NCBI GenBank assembly: GCA_963920665.1
Contig: OY987267.1
Location: 17,546,001 to 17,610,000 of the forward strand
Source: Straminergon stramineum
Lineage: Eukaryota; Streptophyta; Bryopsida; Hypnales; Calliergonaceae
Length of the DNA: 64,000 nucleotides
Reading direction: 5' to 3'
Shown here: in pieces, positions 1 to 10,851 of the stretch
How positions within the stretch are numbered: position 1 is the stretch's first letter
How the letters are laid out: every line of letters begins with the position of its first letter
Position numbers and translations under genes: made by a program
Notes under the pieces: model-generated
What the model was told of the DNA's origin: nothing
Databases searched by the model: none
Seen by the model: the letters and a program-made list of their open reading frames with translations, nothing else

Positions 1-1
1 A

Positions 2-818
2 TTCAAAGCCATGTGGTTGGAAATGGAAGTTGCAATAAAGGTTTTCTATGGGAAAAAAAATCCAAAGTTCCAAAAAGAAGTTGATATTCTTACAAGATTG
101 TGCCATCTCAACATTACATCCATGTTTTGTTACACACAAGAGAGGCATAAGTGTTCTATTTTCATGGAATTGATGGATGGAGACCTCTTTACATTGATGC
201 AACAAAGACTCAAAGTGAATCATGATTCTCCTCCTTTTAATATTTGGGAAGCAATTGACCTAATGCACCAAATAGCTGAAGGGGGAAAGTACCTTCATGA
301 GCAAGGAATTGTACATAGGGACTTGAAGTCAATGAACATTCTTGTCAAAAGTGTGAAGACACCATGTACAGATTTGGAATATATACAAGCCAAGGTAACA
401 GATTTTAATGTATCTAAAATCAAGAAAAATAGCACTACAAACACAGAGCAAACAATGAATGTTGGAAGCAATAGATGGATGGCGCCAGAGTTGATCCAAC
501 TTCAAAGCATGGGCAATCAAGTGAATGTTGGAATGAGCAATGAATTAGTACCAAAACATCCTCACAAATGTGACATTTATAGCTTTGCAATGGTGTGCTA
601 TGGACTATTGACTGGAGAATTGCCTTTTTTGGATGTAGACAATCCAAAGGAGATGAAAGCAATGATATTGGAGGGTTCTCGTCCAAAGCTTCCCATTGAA
701 TGTCCTTATCAATTGAGAGCTTTGATTGAAAAGTGTTGGAATCCTGAGCCTAAAAGTCGTCCAACTTTTGATGACATTTGTCAAGAATTGATGTATGTGA
801 AGTATGTACTAATGACAG
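2..818 (+). CDS. TKL-type protein kinase, copy 1, 5'-truncated by the window edge
   Basis: This exon encodes most of a serine/threonine kinase domain of the tyrosine-kinase-like group. The frame is already open at base 2 (FKAMW, matching ATVFKAMW in copy 2), so the ATG at 11 is internal and the N-terminus lies outside the window. Counting from that Met: VAIK lysine 10, HRD at 102-104 in VHRDLKSMN, DFN at 131-133 where most kinases have DFG, then the WMAPE activation-segment end and the conserved Arg near the C-lobe end (PKSRPTF). The frame stops at 821-823, but ACAG|GTTAGT at 818/819 is a good splice donor (phase 1), and the same junction is conserved in the paralogue at 34631. It probably phosphorylates Ser/Thr because the catalytic Lys and Asp are kept; activity with DFN is untested. 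Confidence 0.85.
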
Positions 819-1165
819 GTTAGTATTTGGTCTTCTAAGGCTTTGAATTTCTAAAGATTTTATTTGTCTTGTCCTTTTAAGAAATTGTATTGTATGTAGA
901 TATATGGTCATAGTTTCTCATTATTGTTGACATGAATGCATAATATCCATATAAAATGTTAATAAGAATTTGATATTTAATATTCAAATGTAGCATATTA
1001 TAATGTATAATATTATTATTTGTTGTCCAATGACAAACAAAATGTAACTATTTATCACTACACTTTTAAGTCCAATTGGTTGTGTTTTAGGATACATTTG
1101 AAAACTTTATAGTGTGTTGCCATTATAAAATTTTGAAAGTAACTTCAATACTTTGGAAATTGCAG

Positions 1166-1185
1166 ATGCTTCTTCCACATTCAAG
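1166..1185 (+). other. 20-nt conserved microexon of kinase copy 1
   Basis: TTGCAG|...|GTATG brackets 20 nt. Joined to the phase-1 donor at 818 it reads DASSTFK and ends in phase 0. The paralogue has the same 20-nt exon at 34975-34994 with the same flanking sites and phases (DISSTSK). The two introns around it differ far more than the exon does. This is a prediction without transcript support. Confidence 0.6.
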
Positions 1186-1469
1186 GTATGTTTACAACTC
1201 ACTAGTGAAAATTTCAAGATTTCTTTTAAAGTAATTTGTATAATTCAAAACTCATGTGATTTTATTTGATACTTTGATTAAACAAATTTTGTACTCCAAA
1301 TGTACTTTAGATTTGGATACCAATTCATGCTAAACAATTCAAAGATGCATCATTGGGCTTAGTATAGTTGCATAGAAAATAATTGTCATATATTTTCCAC
1401 ACAAAACTGTAGATTCAAGACTATTTTGAAAAGGAATGAGTAGAAAAAGGTTTTGACCCTACATTTAAG

Positions 1470-1553
1470 GTTAAAGATGAGAAATTGGAGGATATTCACA
1501 AAATTGACCATCATTATCCAATTATTGTTACCACTTTGAGGAATTGTAGGTAA
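1470..1553 (+). CDS. alternative terminal exon of kinase copy 1 (kinase-only tail)
   Basis: An acceptor TTTAAG at 1464-1469 opens a phase-0 exon compatible with the microexon. It encodes 27 residues starting VKDEKLEDIHKID and ends at TAA 1551-1553. The paralogue has the matching exon at 35271 with mostly synonymous or conservative changes (VKDDKLEDIHKID), which argues that it is translated. Use of this exon gives a kinase without TPRs. It overlaps the start of the TPR exon at 1550, so the two ends exclude each other. Confidence 0.5.
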   Translation, partial: VKDEKLEDIHKIDHHYPIIVTTLRNCR

Positions 1554-3703
1554 TTCAAGGGAATGATGGCAAGCTCATACATGCATTTGAGGACTTGAAG
1601 ATGATTGATGAATTTCACTTTAATGGTGCTTGGACATTGCAGATTCATGGAGAAGTTAAAAGAATGATGGGCAAGTATGCAAGTGCATTGAAGGACTCCA
1701 ACATTGTTGATGAACTTCAATTTTATGATGCTTGGACATTGCAAACTTCTATTGACGTTAAAAGAATGATGGACAAGTATGCAGATGCATTGGAGGACTT
1801 GAACAAGGCTAATGAACTTGAGCCTAATGATGCTTGGACATTGCAAACCCGTGGGAAAGTTAAGCAAATGATGGGCAAGTACATAGATGCATTGGAAGAC
1901 TTGAATAAGGCAAATGAACTTCAACCTAGCAATGCTTTGACATTAAAGTGGCGTGGGGATGTAAAACGATTGATGGGCAAATATGTTGATGCATTGGACG
2001 ACTTCAACAAGGCCAATGAACTTGAGCCTAATGATGCTTGGACATTGAATTCTCGTGGAGGTGTTACGCATTTGATGGGCAAGTATGTGGATGCATTGGA
2101 GGACTTGAGCAAGGCTAATGAACTTGAGCCTAACAATTTTGTCACATTAAAGTGGCGTGGGGATGTTAAGCGATTGATGGGCAAATATGTGGATGCATTG
2201 GAGGACTTCAACAAGGCAAATGAACTTGAGCCTAATGATGCTTGGACATTGAGAAATCGCGGGGACACTAAAAGAATGATAGGCAAGTATGTGGATGCAT
2301 TGGAGGACTTCAACAAGGCAAATGAACTTGAGCCTAACAATTTTGTCACATTAAAGTGGCGTGGGGATGTTAAGCGATTGATGGGAAAGCATGTGGATGC
2401 ACTGGAAGACTTGAACAAGGCAAATGAACTTGAGCCTAATGATGCTTGGACATTAAAGACTTGTGAGGACGTTAAACAATCAATAGGCAAGTATGTGGAT
2501 GCGTTGGAGGACTTGAACAAGGCTAATGAACTTCAACCTAATGATGTATGGACATTTAGAAATCGTGGGGATGTTAAGCGTTTGATGGGCAAGTATGTGG
2601 ATGCATTGGAGGACTTGAACAAGGCTAATGAACTTGAGCCTAACCATGTTGTGACATTAAAGTGGCGTGGGGATGTTAAGCGTTTGATGGGCAAGTATGT
2701 GGATGCATTGGAGGACTTCAACAAGGCAAATGAATTTGAGCCTAATGATGCTTGGACATTGAGAAATCGTGGAGACACTAAAAGAATGATAGGCAAGTAT
2801 GTGGATGCATTGGAGGACTTGAACAAGGCCAATGAACTTGAGCCTAATGATGCTTGGACACTAAAGACTCGTGGTAATGTTAAGCGATCAATGGGAAAGT
2901 ATGTGGATGCATTGGAAGACTTGAATAGGGCTAATGAACTTCAACCTTACAATTCTGTGATAATAAAGTGGCGTGGGGATGTAAAGAGATTGATGGGCAA
3001 ATATGTAGATGCACTGGAAGACTTGAACAGGGCTAATGAACTTGATCCTAATAATTTTGTTACATTAAAGTGGCGTGGGGATGTAAAGCGATTGATGGGC
3101 AAATATGTGGATGCATTGGAGGACTTCAACAAGGCAAATGAATTTCAGCCTCATGATGCTTGGACATTGAATTCTCGTGGGGATGTTAAAAGAATGATGG
3201 GCAAATATGTGGATGCATTGGAGGACTTGAATAAGGCTAATGAACTTGAGCCTAACAATGCTTTGACATTAAAGTGGCGTGGGGATGTTAAGCGATTGAT
3301 GGGCAAGTATGCGGATGCATTGGAAGACTTGAACAAGGCTAATGAACTTGAGCCTAATAATGCTTTGACATTAAAGTGGTGTGGGGATGTAAAACGGTTG
3401 ATGGGAAAATATGTGGATGCATTGGAGGACTTCAACAAGGCAAATGAACTTGAGCCTAATGATGCTTGGACATTGAGAAATTGTGGGGACATTAAAAGAA
3501 TGATGGGCAAATATGTGGATGCATTGGAGGACTTAAACAAGGCCAATGAACTTGAGCCTAATGATGCTTGGACACTAAAGACTCGTGGGAACATTAAGCA
3601 ATTGATGGGCAAGTATGTGGATGCATTGGAGGACTTGAACAAGGCTAATGAACTTGAGCCTAACAATTTTGTCACATTAAAGTGGCATGGGGATGTTAAG
3701 TGA
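1550..3703 (+). CDS. TPR-array exon, probably the C-terminal part of kinase copy 1
   Basis: From 1550, directly after TTGTAG, one frame runs 718 codons to TGA 3701-3703. It starts VIQGNDGK and continues with about 20 tandem 34-residue repeats of the type GKYVDALEDLNKANELEPND followed by AWTLKTRGDVKRLM. This is a canonical TPR period (alanine at helix A position 8, Asn-Asp-Ala before helix B). The microexon ends in phase 0 and this exon begins in phase 0, so a kinase-TPR fusion of at least 996 residues is consistent within the window. TPR superhelices bind partner proteins or peptides. The stop is CGA to TGA: sister repeats read GTTAAGCGATTG at that place. It could instead be a separate gene starting at the ATG at 1601, but I see no promoter for one. 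Confidence 0.65.
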   Translation, partial: VIQGNDGKLIHAFEDLKMIDEFHFNGAWTLQIHGEVKRMMGKYASALKDSNIVDELQFYDAWTLQTSIDVKRMMDKYADALEDLNKANELEPNDAWTLQTRGKVKQMMGKYIDALEDLNKANELQPSNALTLKWRGDVKRLMGKYVDALDDFNKANELEPNDAWTLNSRGGVTHLMGKYVDALEDLSKANELEPNNFVTLKWRGDVKRLMGKYVDALEDFNKANELEPNDAWTLRNRGDTKRMIGKYVDALEDFNKANELEPNNFVTLKWRGDVKRLMGKHVDALEDLNKANELEPNDAWTLKTCEDVKQSIGKYVDALEDLNKANELQPNDVWTFRNRGDVKRLMGKYVDALEDLNKANELEPNHVVTLKWRGDVKRLMGKYVDALEDFNKANEFEPNDAWTLRNRGDTKRMIGKYVDALEDLNKANELEPNDAWTLKTRGNVKRSMGKYVDALEDLNRANELQPYNSVIIKWRGDVKRLMGKYVDALEDLNRANELDPNNFVTLKWRGDVKRLMGKYVDALEDFNKANEFQPHDAWTLNSRGDVKRMMGKYVDALEDLNKANELEPNNALTLKWRGDVKRLMGKYADALEDLNKANELEPNNALTLKWCGDVKRLMGKYVDALEDFNKANELEPNDAWTLRNCGDIKRMMGKYVDALEDLNKANELEPNDAWTLKTRGNIKQLMGKYVDALEDLNKANELEPNNFVTLKWHGDVK

Positions 3704-3910
3704 TTGATGGGAAAGCATGTGGAAGCATTGGAAGACTTGAATAGGGCTACTGAACTTTAGCCTAATCATGTTGTGACTGTAAAGAGGCGTGGTGGAGTTA
3801 AGAGAGTGATGGGGAAGTTGATAATGTATTGGAGAACTTGAACAAGGTTGCTAAGCTTGAATCTAATGATCCTTTGACATTCAAAATTCTTAGGAAGTTA
3901 AGAGAATGGT
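1569..3910 (+). repeat. 102-bp tandem repeat array (TPR coding), copy 1
   Basis: There are about 20 in-frame 102-bp units plus about two decayed ones after 3703. Units alternate between a type with NDAWTL and a type with NFVTLKWRGDVKRL or NALTLKWRGDV, so a 204-bp higher-order unit is visible. Central units are nearly identical at DNA level, while the first two and last two are diverged, as expected from unequal exchange acting on the middle of an array. Confidence 0.9.
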
Positions 3911-3912
3911 AG
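3704..3912 (+). pseudogene. decayed 3' TPR units of copy 1
   Basis: After the TGA at 3701 the repeat continues with recognisable units. These carry a TAG (GAACTTTAGCC, compare GAACTTGAGCC or CTTCAACC in intact units) and indels around 3810-3840. They are probably untranslated remnants that were once part of the array. Confidence 0.7.
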
Positions 3913-4725
3913 TCAACTCAAGGACTAGAATTAGATTGATGATCTTGAGCTAAGGAATGTTTCTGTATGAGTGTGGAGCATTAAATATAGAGTAAGGATT
4001 TCAAATAATCTTCTTTTAGTTTTAGAGATTAGAAAAGTAAAGTCCTATGACCGTGATTGACAAGGTCTTGAAACTGTGTAAGAAATAGGTGCATCCAATC
4101 AAAGTGGATGTGAAGCACTAAGTCCAAAATAAATAAATCCACACAAAATTGCACCACATTACATTTGACAAAAATGGCCTTTATTATTCTATCCTTTACA
4201 AAGTATAGGTTCACTTGCTATTATGATGAAGACAAAAAAACTAGCAAATGAAGATGAAAGAAAAGTGTCCCTAGACTCATCAACTCCATTTGCTAATGAG
4301 ATGTCTAGCAACAAATAAAACAAGCATTTAGTTTGAAATAACATTTTTATTATATATAGATAAGTGAAAGTCAAATATTAAAGTGGATTTTTTTCAAGGA
4401 ATTAAGCAAAATGTCCTAAGTAAGTGGCTAACTAGGTTCCTTTCATTGTGATTCCACTCCTTAGTCAAAATCTTGTTGAAGTTTTACAATTTTAGCATTC
4501 CATTTTGATGCAATGCATTGCATGAACCAAGTTTGTCTTTTCTCAATCATTCTCAATGATTTTGCATAATAAAGAGGAACAATACATCAAACTAAAGAAG
4601 TTTTAAAGTAGCAACTCATGTCACTATTTACTACATTGTGGAGATTTAAAAACAAGGTACATCTTACAAAAAAAATTAATCCCATAGGTTTAAATAACAT
4701 GAATCCTACCAAATAATGTCTACTT
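3913..4725. other. non-coding tail of the duplicated locus, copy 1
   Basis: I see no gene here. The stretch aligns collinearly with 36660-38100 downstream of copy 2, for example the blocks around CCAATCAAAGTGGATGT, the AGATGTCTAGCAA block and CTAGGTTCCTTTCATTGTGA. The duplication therefore included flanking DNA, not only the gene. Confidence 0.7.
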
Positions 4726-4981
4726 AGGTCCGCAATGACCTTAAACTACCCTGGGTGAAGGCCAAGGGGAAGGACCTTCCGTGGAACCCATGAGGTCCCC
4801 GGTTCAACTCCCCGTGCTGACATTGCTCGCATGGAGAGGGGATTCGTTCTTCCACTTGTTCCTGACGGGGATACCCAAGGCGTGTAATTCCTGGTAAAAA
4901 CAAACTAGGTTGCCTTGTGGAGTCGTGTCAGTCTTGCTACGGCCCTTGAAGGCCGTATGTTTCAAAAAAATAAAAAAATAA
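4726..4981 (+). mobile_element. tRNA-derived SINE with perfect 15-bp target duplication
   Basis: A 256-bp GC-richer insert lies between perfect direct repeats AAATAATGTCTACTT (4711-4725 and 4982-4996). It contains GGTTCAACTCC at 4801-4811, a good RNA polymerase III box B, and a weaker box A-like stretch about 40-50 bp upstream. It ends in an A-rich tail (AAAAAAATAAAAAAATAAA). The paralogous position near 38095-38130 is an empty site, so insertion followed the duplication. It encodes no protein and would have been mobilised by a LINE reverse transcriptase. Confidence 0.85.
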
Positions 4982-5828
4982 AAATAATGTCTACTTGACT
5001 TGTTTGGTTAAAATCCACGTGACATAGTTTGTTTATACCTATAATATGTGACTATAAAAATGGATTTGGTTTCTATTTAGCAATATTTGAGACTCAAATG
5101 TTGGATTCATTCTTTTGTACCTTGTACACGTTAATAATACTAATAAGTAATGACCTCATTCATTATAGACTAAATTACATAACCACAATTGTCTAGGATG
5201 CAGATTTAGATGACATACGACTAATTTTTGTTCAATCATCAATCTTTTTTATTTTTGTCCACTATCAAAATCATTGGCCTTGCTACTTGATTGAATATGT
5301 TCTTTTCTTTAGGCTAAAGGTGAGGTATAACTGAATTTAGTAATGGAAATCTAGGAATTGAACCCCTATTTAACTAATTATGGACAACTCCATGAATTAC
5401 AAACAAAACCACTTATTTGATGACCCCCTCTAAAGCTGAAAACATCAAAATCCAAAATTTGAAAAAAGAAAAATACAACACACACTTACTTTTATAAAGG
5501 CATTTGCAATGAACACATATGAAAGTATCAATGACCAACTAGCTTATTTAACAAGCAAATCTAGCCATCTTCACAAGTCATGACAACTCGTTGGCACAAT
5601 TGCATATATAGCATTTAGTGAATGAAATTTATGTAATCAATTATTTAATTTTCAAAAGTAAAATGTATAAGTCCAAACCCTATATGTCATCTAGGAGTCA
5701 ACAACTAGTGAAATTAGCCAATGAAATTGGCAAATACATCAAATATATTAAGTGATCAAATGCTATTCTAGAATTTGCATGAAGTTATGGGGAACAATGT
5801 ATTGGCAAGTAGCTAACAACGAAACGTA

Positions 5829-5869
5829 AATTCTAAACCCTAAACTCTAAATCCTAAACCTAGAATCCC
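5829..5869 (-). repeat. short degenerate telomere-like repeat
   Basis: TAAACCCTAAACTCTAAATC and the following CCTAAACC form about four imperfect units of the plant telomere repeat (TTTAGGG on the minus strand). It is probably a chance or very old interstitial motif. Confidence 0.3.
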
Positions 5870-8034
5870 AAAATAGCAGCCAACCTATTGGTTGCTCATC
5901 CATACCTAAGCCGTCAATAGAGAAATCTAGTATCAACACCAACTGACAACCACCTTGTGTTTGCTCAATACAATACCACTTGTTTGGTAATAGTTGGTGC
6001 TGACACAAAACTAATGTATTGAGAGTACTGATGCACAAAACTCATGCAACAACTAGTAGTCGGCACACAACTAATGTATTATCCAATAGCCGATATACAA
6101 ATAATGTATCAACTAGTAGACAACGCACACCTAATTTATGAGCCTCTAGCCAATGGTGATCCAATATCAACTAGTAGTTGACAACCACTATAGAGTACCT
6201 ATTGGCTAATTATAGAATTGTTCTTGATTGATTTGTCATTCTTGCGTAGCAAAATGGGAGACTTATTTTAGAGTTTGTTCAAGTAGTGAGTGATGGTGCT
6301 CTTGCATGCGAACACGTGAAGGGCATGAACCTTTCTATTGGTGTCACAAAGATTTGCTAGTAGGTTTGGAAAAGCACGAGGACTTTGTTGTAGAAATAAT
6401 TTGTATTTAATTTCAAATAACCTAAGAAATAATAAACCTACCCTCAAAACTCCCTTTTCCCAAAATCCCTATCCTACAATTCCCACTATGCCCTAGAAAT
6501 TGCCATACCTAACTTTGATCTAGCATAAATGATGGAAAATATTTCCAAAACAATTGAAACTTTGCCACATTTTAGATAAACTATCCAAATAATCTCATAA
6601 CAATTTTCATAACAAAATAAGATATTGTACAACTTTAGTGGACATTTTTCTACTACTGATTTTCTACCCTTCCCGAAATAACCTAAACTAGCATAGCTAA
6701 CTTTGACCTTGCGTATCTTCTGGGAAGTCTTTTCAAATCTTTTGAGATTTTGGTAAAGAGTAGATAAACTTATCAACTCTTTATATACCAAATTTCACCT
6801 CAATCCAAGATACTTTCCAACTTTGGTAGACATTTCCCCCACTTTGACTTGCTTAATTACAATTTTCCACACTCGATTGTATTTTTGTACATTACTCATA
6901 GATACTAAGTTCATAGAAGTCAAGATTTTGACACAAGGTAGAAAGTGAGTGAATAAAGGTAACCTTTAAGTTTTATAGTCATAACACAAAAATTCAATAA
7001 GATCCAAGATCTTCAATACACCCTCTTTGGCTACCTTAGATTTCAGACACCTATACTTTGTAACCTCATATCTCTTTCTCCATAATAGATGTAGTTCTCA
7101 AAATTGGCATTATAGTAGATCAAACTCCCAAAAACTCGGATCCAAAAGCTTGCCTTGGTCCAACACTATATGAAAAAACAAAATCTTTCACAAGAATGCC
7201 TCCTTCAATATAAAATCCAACAACAAAACATAGTTTGTACCTCCAAGTGTCTTCCACATCTTCCAAACACCAAAAAACAAGAGAAAGACAAGGGACCAAC
7301 CCTTGCTTCTAAGTAGCTACCACAACCTAAGACAGCTAGCCGTTGGCTAATTCTAAGTCTTACCCTATTAACCCTAGTATCAACTACTAACTAACTTATT
7401 AGCAATTGGTAAGTAACAAGATAAACTAACAACAAAGTTTCCAACACTAAACTACTTTCAATACTAAATACTCCCTTTTAACAATCAACGATGCCTCTTA
7501 CAACTAATAGATGGCCCACATTACCACATTAGTTTACACATTTTAGCTCTACATGACCTCCACTTTAGTATGGAGAGTGCAGTCTCTCTTGCATCCAATT
7601 TGCAACTTGAGAATCGTGCTTCCTATAGTGTATCAACTTACAACCAACAAAGACAACAATCTATGAGCTCTACAATACGTACCCTTTGTAGATTTAACGG
7701 CTAGTAGCTGACAAATGAACATAACCACTTGATGAAGTTCTTGCCTCACAAACAATGGTAATTAAAATTGAAGAATTGAAATCACAAATTTGCAAATTTC
7801 AAAGACTTTGTGAATACATAAAGTGTTGTGGAATCCAAAATTGCTTCAATCTAACAAAAAAATTCAAATCATTTGGTAATAGCAATAGAACATTGAAATC
7901 ATGAAAACTCAAATCTCATAAAATTAAGAAATTGTCAAAGTGCAATGAAGTTTGAAGCCACAAGAAGCAATCAAAATGACACTTCTTTAATATCACCTCT
8001 TTTCAACGGCCATTTTCAAACCTTAATATATTTT

Positions 8035-8099
8035 TGTAATATCACATAGTCTCAATATGTGATATTATAGAGGTAATTCTATTTCTGTAATATCACATA
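8035..8099. repeat. TGTAATATCACATA motif, two direct copies and one inverted
   Basis: TGTAATATCACATA occurs at 8035-8048 and 8086-8099, with the inverted form TATGTGATATTA at 8056-8067. The first pair can form a 12-bp stem with an 8-nt loop. Function unknown; it may be the remnant of a small foldback element. Confidence 0.45.
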
Positions 8100-10206
8100 T
8101 TTTTTAGATCTAATATTACAGAGGTCACTGTGATTTTTGTAGTATGATAGTATGATAATTTTTTTCTCTAACTATTGTTAAACTAATATTCTAGCTCTCG
8201 TAATGCATTCCTCCCGTTTGTAGTTTTGTGCATCATATGACAACTTCACAATCTATCTTTTATGACAATTTCAAGGTTCAATTGGGAGAAATTAGAGATG
8301 ACAATGGTAGTTGGAAATGTCAGTGAAGGCCACTAGTCTTTCCACATGTGGAACCACAACTATTGGCTTTGACACACTCGGTTACCCTTCAAGGTTTCTA
8401 ATTGGGCCAAATGTACTCCTTAAAATTATCTGAATTGAAATCATCTCCAATTCATCAATTTCTTGCAACAAAGATTATCTCAAATTTGTAGTATTCTACT
8501 ACATCAAGAGATCTTTTGATGATTCATCTCAATTACTAAATGGATTGCAAGTAAACGCAAAATGGATCGATGTGCTACTACTATATCTTTTTCTTGGCAT
8601 CTTTTCATATATAAACATGCTCTATTAAATATTTTTTCCCTACTTTCAAAAGCTTTATGGTCTCTGAAATCATATAGTCAAAGATCTCTCGATGAATAGT
8701 ACCTTCACATAGTCCAAATTTCCCTTTAAAGTCAAGAAGTAGTTAAATATGGCATGGTACCATTATTGAACATAATTGAGTTTCTAGTGTGAGGAAAGAG
8801 TCGTCGCACGTTACATACCAAGGGATCTCCATGATTTGAATTCCACTTATAGAAGATTGAAGGAAGTGAAATTGTATAAAACATGATGCATAAATATAAA
8901 ATTCTTATAAGTGGAACAAACCCTTGCCTTCTTTCCATGATACAACTTCCTCATAGCCTTCTATCAATATATTTCTCCTTCCCATGCTAATAGTCACATG
9001 AATAATTATTTGTTTCTTTGAGTGCCTCACATCAAACTTTCTTGCTAGGTAGTTGCAAGAAAAGGTGGTTGATTTTGTAACATTCTGGCCATTTCTGACC
9101 TTTTATTTTTAGTATTATAATTTTTTTTTAATATTAAATATTTGGCCAACATATACACTTGGAAGAAAAAGGTACCTTAACTCCTTCAGAAAGAAAAGCA
9201 TAGAAAAATTCTTGAAGTAGGAGATAGAATCTTAGAAAATAGGTACTTTGATGTTTTAAATTATAAAAAATAGGAAAAATAATATACAAAGAAACTAAAA
9301 ATTGACCATTTGGATCTCGGGAGAACTTTATGGTGAAGGAATTTCACCAAAAGAATGACTTTGAAACCATCTTCAATGTTTAGAAGTGCATGCACAAGGG
9401 AGCCCTATTTGCACAAATGTAGAGGGCATAAAATAAAACATTTTTAGATGCCCCTTGGTAGGAACATGCCTACCTAGTGTGAGAATAGACCACAAAAATT
9501 TTAGCTTTAGATTGTTAGTTTTGGGGACTCCTATAAGTACTAAACCCCTTTAAATTCAAAGTGTGACAAATTAGCAAAATTGACTTATAAATGTAATATG
9601 ACTTTCTAAAATTTATGAAAAACAAGGAATTTGATAACTATTGAAAAAACCATCTTCAAAAAATAATTCAAGCTTCAAAAATTAGGGCAAAAGACAAGTT
9701 TGTCATGCTATATGTTCATGACGCCAAAATCAACTACCAATTCTTGCAGTCACCCTGTTGTAGATTCTAGGAGGCGTAGTCTTCAATCATAGACAATATT
9801 ATAAAGAAAATTTTGTCCACCCTAACAGTGATTGTGCATGTGGATTATCAAGGTCTCGTAATACGGAGATTCATAATTCTAACCAACGTATGGATACAAC
9901 TTATGAAACTCAATAAGGTTTGTTAATTATGAATATGAGTCATCTGACCACAAGGTGACCTTCCAAAGAATTCTCTTTCTCAAAGTTTCTGAAGCAGTTG
10001 AAATATATTGAAAAACAGTGTTCAATTTTGCCAGTGGCATACATGTAACAAACTTTGAGGTCTAGGCAAAGTGAATGTACAGAACTTTAGTGCTTGTGAT
10101 TATCAGAATCCAAATGGGGTCTGGAACAGATTTGGAGGCAAGTTGGCCTGCGGAGCTAAGACCATCATAAAGGATGACCCTAGCTAACTTTCAAGGGCAG
10201 GGCAAT

Positions 10207-10851
10207 TTAACCCCTAAATGCCCAAGGCCTGTTTGGAGCTTCTTGAAATTTGTTCTAAATTGAACAAAAAGTCAACACTTTCATAAGTTATACCAATTTC
10301 TTTTGAATTGCAACCATACAAATTCAAACTAGACAGGTTAGAGATCACATAGGAAAAGAAAATATGACAATATCACTTATGGATTGAAAGATTATAATGT
10401 TTGATCATGAGGGTGTTAAAAGTAAGAAAATTTTTCAATTCTCCCTTTGCATGTCAACTCTAAAAAGTTGATCACTAAAAAAATATGAGGTTATAGGGCT
10501 TAGCATGCACAACCCCAATCAATTTATGATTTTTCAAAATCTATTCTACTATTTTTTAAAATGAATTTCTAATGTGATTTTTCCTCCAAGCTCTAGTGTA
10601 CTTGAGGCTCATTTCCAAGAGCCTTCAACACTACGGGAGGTCAAGATTGCAATGGGCATCATTGCACAAAATCTTGAATAGAAAAATCATAATCCTTCAT
10701 TTTTAAGATCAGTTTTTTGATCCTAAAACTAGACTTCAAAAAGAGTTATTCAAAAATATAAACTACTAATAATAGCTATTTGGTTGGGTTCTACTTAACT
10801 TCAAAGTTTTCAAAACACCAGAATATGGTGCCTTGGGCATTTAGGGGTTAA
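10207..10851. mobile_element. TTAA-flanked non-autonomous element (piggyBac-like) with perfect 18-bp TIR
   Basis: The ends are TTAA|CCCCTAAATGCCCAAGGC at the left and its exact reverse complement, GCCTTGGGCATTTAGGGG|TTAA, at the right (10830-10851). TTAA on both sides is the target duplication typical of piggyBac-type transposition. The 637-bp interior has no credible ORF. Related ends occur at 32086-33043, and more distantly at 27745-28671 and 22995. Confidence 0.8.

Larger units (their letters stand above)
4997..10206. other. gene-poor AT-rich region
   Basis: Up to about 5205 this still matches copy 2 (to about 38362). Beyond that I see no supported gene; short ORFs are what this composition gives by chance. 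It holds degenerate repeats, listed separately where I can define them. A loose family around CAACTAGTAG and CTAATGTATT recurs at 6040-6190. Two diverged direct copies of about 175 bp lie at 6480-6660 and 6661-6840, with shared blocks such as CATACCTAACTTTGA / CATAGCTAACTTTGA. Confidence 0.5.

Noticed and set aside
1921..3675. Several minus-strand frames of 60-200 codons across the TPR array
   Set aside because: They are the regular antisense reading of a 102-bp repeat and recur with the same period; the plus strand has the TPR pattern.
1569..3910. Regular repeat spacing considered as CRISPR or satellite DNA
   Set aside because: No unique spacers; units are contiguous, 102 bp and in frame as TPRs.
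4726..4981. Box B sequence considered as a tRNA gene
   Set aside because: No cloverleaf or anticodon arm fits, and the insert has an A-rich tail and target duplication, so it is a SINE.
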